Positions 12,914 to 16,036 of a stretch of DNA of 16,036 nt are shown piece after piece. Every line of letters begins with the position of its first letter. Position 1 is the stretch's first letter. The translations under genes were made by a program, and so were the position numbers. A model generated the notes under the pieces. The model was not told the origin of the DNA and did not search any database. It saw only the letters and a list, made by a program, of their open reading frames with translations. Source of the stretch: CANHEE01 sp043777755 (GTDB taxonomy: Bacteria; Bacteroidota; Bacteroidia; Chitinophagales; Saprospiraceae); assembly GCA_043777755.1 (NCBI GenBank), contig JAYWHK010000345.1, positions 1 to 16,036 on the forward strand. The letters are read 5' to 3'.

Positions 12914-14353
12914 ATGTTGAAAAAAAATTTACTTTTACTAATATCTTGGGCTTCTGTTTTTTGCCTTCATGCGCAAGATACTTGGACGCTTGAACGTTGC
13001 ATTGATTATGCTCAGAAAAATAGTACTTCTGTAAAGCAAGCGTTAATAGGTTTAGAAACCACTCAATTAACAGATAAACAGCTAAAATCAAGCCGCTTAC
13101 CAGACTTGAATGGAAGTGTGAGTTATGGTGGTAACTTTGGTTATTCTATTGACCCTGCAAGCAATCAATTTATTAATCAAGCGACAGCTTTTAATAATTT
13201 TGGTCTAAATACAGGTGGTGCTATCTATCAAGGTGGGCGTATTACAAAATCCTTAAAGCAAAATCAATACAGCAAAGAAGCGGCCCAGGCTGATTTAGAA
13301 AATTCAGCACAAACCATTTCTTTGAGTGTTGCCAATTCTTATTTGCGTATTTTGTTGGCAGAGGAACAGGCTATCGCTGCGCAGAAACGCATGGAGCAAA
13401 GCAAACGTCAAATGGAACAAGTGAATAAATTCATTGCTGCTGGTGCAAGACCTAAAAATGATGTATTTGAATTTGTTGCACAACTTTCTCGGAATGAACA
13501 AGCCTTAGTGCAAGCTCAAAATTCAGTTGATTTGGAGTATTTGACCTTAAAACAACTCTTGGAACTCGACCCCGATGCTGCCTTTAAAATAGATAAACCC
13601 AACATCAAAGTGCCTACTGAAAATGGAGTGGAAGGCTTGACTTTACGTGCAGTTTATCAGCAAGCCTATTCTCGTCAGCCACAAATTAAAGCTGGTGAAA
13701 TGCGTTTGAAAGCTGCCGAAATGCAAGCTGACATAGAAAAAACAGCGTTGCGACCAACATTGAGTTGGTTCGGAGGAGCAAGTACTCGATATTCTTCTAC
13801 TAAATTTCCTCGTTTCGATAGAACAAATCCTACAACTATATCAGTACCTCAAAATATTACTGTTAATGGCGTAAAACAAGTCATATTTCTTGAACAAGAA
13901 ATATATCCTTTATTACCTAATTTGTCTTTTTTGGGTATTCTAAAAAATAATTTTGGTCAAAATCTTGGTTTAAGCCTTAACGTTCCAATTTATGATAGAG
14001 GTCAGACGAAACTGGATATTGAGAGAGCCAAACTTAGCGTTTTACGACAACAATTAGACAATCAACGCACTACGCAACAGCTTAAATCAGATATTCAAAA
14101 TGCTTTGGCAAGTGCAAAGGCTGGTAAAAAACAATGGGAGGCTTCTGAAAAAACATTCATCGCAGCACAAGCTGCTTTTGACAATGCTGACAAAAAATTT
14201 GCCGTAGGTTCTGCCAATTCTTTTGAGCTAACCACAGCCCGAAATAATATGGATACTGCCGAAAGAGATGTTATTATTGCAAAATACGATTATCTTTTTC
14301 GCTTAAAAATTGTTGATTTTTATCAAGGAAGAAAAATTACGTTGAATCAATAA
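12914..14353 (+). CDS. TolC-family outer-membrane efflux protein
   Basis: This 479-residue outer-membrane channel component would trimerise into a barrel and periplasmic tunnel for export. A signal peptide (MLKKNLLLLISWASVFCLHA, cut before QDT at 21) is followed by WTLERCIDYAQKNS (24-37), the standard opening of the family. Two long helical repeats follow: LENSAQTISLSVANSYLRILLAEEQ and a helix with FIAAGARPKNDVFEFVAQLSRNEQALVQAQ, then KAAEMQADIEKTALRPTLSWFG and, in the second half, LDIERAKLSVLRQQLDNQRTTQQLKSDIQNALASAK with FAVGSANSFELTTARNN. These are characteristic of the duplicated OEP architecture. It is the first gene of an operon; the adaptor gene begins 28 bases after its stop. The inverted repeat at 12776-12886 lies directly upstream. 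Confidence 0.93.
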   Translation: MLKKNLLLLISWASVFCLHAQDTWTLERCIDYAQKNSTSVKQALIGLETTQLTDKQLKSSRLPDLNGSVSYGGNFGYSIDPASNQFINQATAFNNFGLNTGGAIYQGGRITKSLKQNQYSKEAAQADLENSAQTISLSVANSYLRILLAEEQAIAAQKRMEQSKRQMEQVNKFIAAGARPKNDVFEFVAQLSRNEQALVQAQNSVDLEYLTLKQLLELDPDAAFKIDKPNIKVPTENGVEGLTLRAVYQQAYSRQPQIKAGEMRLKAAEMQADIEKTALRPTLSWFGGASTRYSSTKFPRFDRTNPTTISVPQNITVNGVKQVIFLEQEIYPLLPNLSFLGILKNNFGQNLGLSLNVPIYDRGQTKLDIERAKLSVLRQQLDNQRTTQQLKSDIQNALASAKAGKKQWEASEKTFIAAQAAFDNADKKFAVGSANSFELTTARNNMDTAERDVIIAKYDYLFRLKIVDFYQGRKITLNQ

Positions 14354-14381
14354 TTAGTTCATCATTTAAAATCAGAAACTT

Positions 14382-15785
14382 ATGAAAAATAATCGTTTAA
14401 TTTATATTTTACTGGGCGTTTTGGTACTTGTTGGTATCGGAGCTTGGTTAAAAAATAAAAATACGCCCAAAGGCGAAAAAGTACAAACGGAAAAAGCACA
14501 AAAACGTACCATCAACGAAACAGTTTCTGCCAGTGGAAAGGTTTTTCCAGAAGTAGAAGTCAAAATTAGTTCTGACGTATCGGGCGAAATCGTTGAGCTT
14601 TTGGTCAAAGAAGGCGATACTGTAAGGCGTGGTCAGTTGTTGTGTCGGGTGAATCCTGAGGCTTATGTTTCTACTGTAGAACGTGGCGAAGCTGGCGTGA
14701 ATAGCGCACGTGCGCAAGCGGAACAATCTCGTGTACAAATAGAAAGTACCCGTTCTCGCTGCAATCAAGCAAAATCGCAGCTTGAAAACGCCCAAGCGAA
14801 TTTTTCTCGCCAAGAAAAATTATTCAATGATGGTGTCATTTCTCAGGCGGATTTTGAAAATACAGCAACAAACTTAAGTGTTGCAAAAGCAACTTTAGCT
14901 TCTGCCGAGTCAGATATTAAAGCGATAGAATCAAGTAGTCAGGCGGCTGATTTTTCTACGCAAAGTGCTAAGGCTCAATTGAAAGAGTTGCGCACGAACC
15001 TTAAACGCACGTCTATTTATGCACCAATGAACGGTATTGTGTCTAAGTTAAATGTAGAGTTAGGAGAACGTGTTTTGGGTACAATCCAGATGTCAGGAAC
15101 GGAGATTATGCGTATTGCTGATTTGAGCAGTATGGAGGTACAAGTAGATGTGAGTGAAAACGATATTCCTCGTTTGAATGTTGGCAATCAAGTAGATATT
15201 GACATTGACGCTTATATTGGGCGTAAATTTACAGGCAAAGTATATGAAATTGCCAACACTGCTAACAATACAACTACAGCAAGTGGTGCGGTAAATTTGA
15301 ATAGCGACCAAGTGACTAATTTTGTTGTAAAAATTAGAATTGACCCAAAATCTTATGCTGATTTGATGGGAAAAGGAAAAAAACATCCGTTTCGACCAGG
15401 AATGTCAGCCTCTGTGGAGGTTTTGACCAATACTGTAGAGAATATTTTGAGTGTTCCGATTCAAGCTGTGACGACTCGTGACCGTGAAGAAAAGAAAGTT
15501 GTCGCTGACAATGATGGTGGTGTTCAGGTCGTTACTAAGGAAACGAATACAAGCAACAAAGACATCAAAGAAGTCGTTTTTGTTTGTGTTGGAGATACTT
15601 TAAAAATGGTAGAAGTCAAAACAGGTATTCAAGATGATAGCTATATTCAATTGTTGGAAGGTTTGGAAGACCAACAAGAAGTGGTCACTGGTCCTTACGA
15701 CGCTATTTCAAGAAAACTAAAACAAGGCGATAAATTCTATAAAGAAGACCCGAAAAAAGAAAAAGAAGACAAAAAGAAGTTTTAA
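14382..15785 (+). CDS. MacA/HlyD-type periplasmic adaptor of an efflux system
   Basis: This 467-residue membrane-fusion protein should link an inner-membrane pump to the TolC-like channel encoded just upstream. An N-terminal anchor (6-22, LIYILLGVLVLVGIGAW) precedes the first half of the lipoyl/barrel-sandwich domain (VSASGKVFPEVEVKISSDVSGEIVELLVKEGDTVRRGQLL, 48-87). A long coiled-coil hairpin spans about 95-207, and the second lipoyl half is TSIYAPMNGIVSKLNVELGERV (210-231). The beta-barrel and membrane-proximal domains end at about 440. The coiled coil is long enough to suit an ABC (MacB-type) rather than an RND partner, but this is inference. The C terminus is a lysine/glutamate-rich tail. 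No pump gene follows within the window; a MITE-like repeat lies 31 bases downstream. Confidence 0.92.
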   Translation: MKNNRLIYILLGVLVLVGIGAWLKNKNTPKGEKVQTEKAQKRTINETVSASGKVFPEVEVKISSDVSGEIVELLVKEGDTVRRGQLLCRVNPEAYVSTVERGEAGVNSARAQAEQSRVQIESTRSRCNQAKSQLENAQANFSRQEKLFNDGVISQADFENTATNLSVAKATLASAESDIKAIESSSQAADFSTQSAKAQLKELRTNLKRTSIYAPMNGIVSKLNVELGERVLGTIQMSGTEIMRIADLSSMEVQVDVSENDIPRLNVGNQVDIDIDAYIGRKFTGKVYEIANTANNTTTASGAVNLNSDQVTNFVVKIRIDPKSYADLMGKGKKHPFRPGMSASVEVLTNTVENILSVPIQAVTTRDREEKKVVADNDGGVQVVTKETNTSNKDIKEVVFVCVGDTLKMVEVKTGIQDDSYIQLLEGLEDQQEVVTGPYDAISRKLKQGDKFYKEDPKKEKEDKKKF

Positions 15786-15816
15786 TAGAATAGAGATTAA
15801 GATATTGGATATTTAG

Positions 15817-15926
15817 TACACTGTTTAAAAAGTTTGCTATTGTTTGTAATTGTTGTATTGCTTTGGTTTTCAATTAGTTAGAACTATTTCAAACAACTAC
15901 AAACATTAAATAACTAAAAAACACTG
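15817..15926 (+). mobile_element. MITE-like element, copy B
   Basis: This is the second copy of the 11024-11131 repeat in the same orientation, with a five-base insertion (CTTTG region near 15861-15865) and a few substitutions. TATTTAG occurs exactly at both edges (15810-15816 and 15927-15933), a 7-bp direct repeat that looks like a target-site duplication. The internal arms (15832-15846 with 15890-15904) are less perfect than in copy A. No coding capacity is present. Confidence 0.7.
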
Positions 15927-15947
15927 TATTTAGCGTTTGTACTCGAT

Positions 15948-15978
15948 GTTCCAGTTTTCTAAAAACAGAACATTTTTT
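15948..15978 (+). terminator. Possible Rho-independent terminator after the efflux genes
   Basis: An interrupted stem (15948-15951 with 15968-15971, then 15954-15958 with 15962-15966) is followed by six T residues at 15973-15978. It is weaker than the other terminators here. Beyond it, 15979-16036 is AT-rich with no visible gene. Confidence 0.5.
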
Positions 15979-16036
15979 AAAATTATAAAAAACAATATTT
16001 GTTTTTATAGTAAAATATTGATATTTTATTTTTATA

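Overview
The window looks like a chromosomal segment of a low-GC member of the Bacteroidota, probably a gliding lineage such as a cytophagal or flexibacter-type organism. The evidence is a GldB-type gliding lipoprotein, an ECF sigma factor paired with an unrelated membrane-anchored partner, almost no Shine-Dalgarno sequences, and several promoters of the Bacteroidota form TTTG-N19-TAnnTTTG. This placement is inferred from gene content and promoter style, not from a marker gene.

The left third (1-5904) is an accessory, defence-type region. It opens with the 3' end of a group II intron (domains V and VI, ending near 96). Next comes a three-gene minus-strand cassette: a GNAT-like protein, a 56-residue small protein and an XRE-family DNA-binding protein. 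The cassette is framed by two copies of a 71-bp repeat (111-181 and 1274-1344; one mismatch). Each copy fuses a terminator hairpin to a promoter, both read on the minus strand. Upstream is a large type ISP/IIG-like restriction-modification enzyme (1372-4674, minus) that lacks a helicase. Its coding sequence carries a hexanucleotide tandem repeat and two palindromes. It diverges from a DUF1016/YhcG-type PD-(D/E)xK nuclease gene (4833-5864).

The middle (6050-12530) looks more like core genome. It has a gldB-like gene and a probable minus-strand operon of a lipoprotein with an HEVFH motif, a small membrane protein and a sterol desaturase/fatty-acid hydroxylase-family protein. An ECF sigma factor with a single-pass membrane partner follows on the plus strand, and then a secreted two-SH3-domain protein on the minus strand.

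The right end (12914-15785) is a TolC-family outer-membrane protein followed by a MacA/HlyD-type adaptor. These are two parts of an efflux system whose inner-membrane pump is not in the window. A large inverted repeat (12776-12886) lies just before the TolC gene. Two copies of a roughly 110-bp MITE-like element (11024-11131 and 15817-15926), each flanked by a short direct repeat, lie downstream of the anti-sigma-like gene and the adaptor gene. No tRNA, rRNA or CRISPR array was seen.
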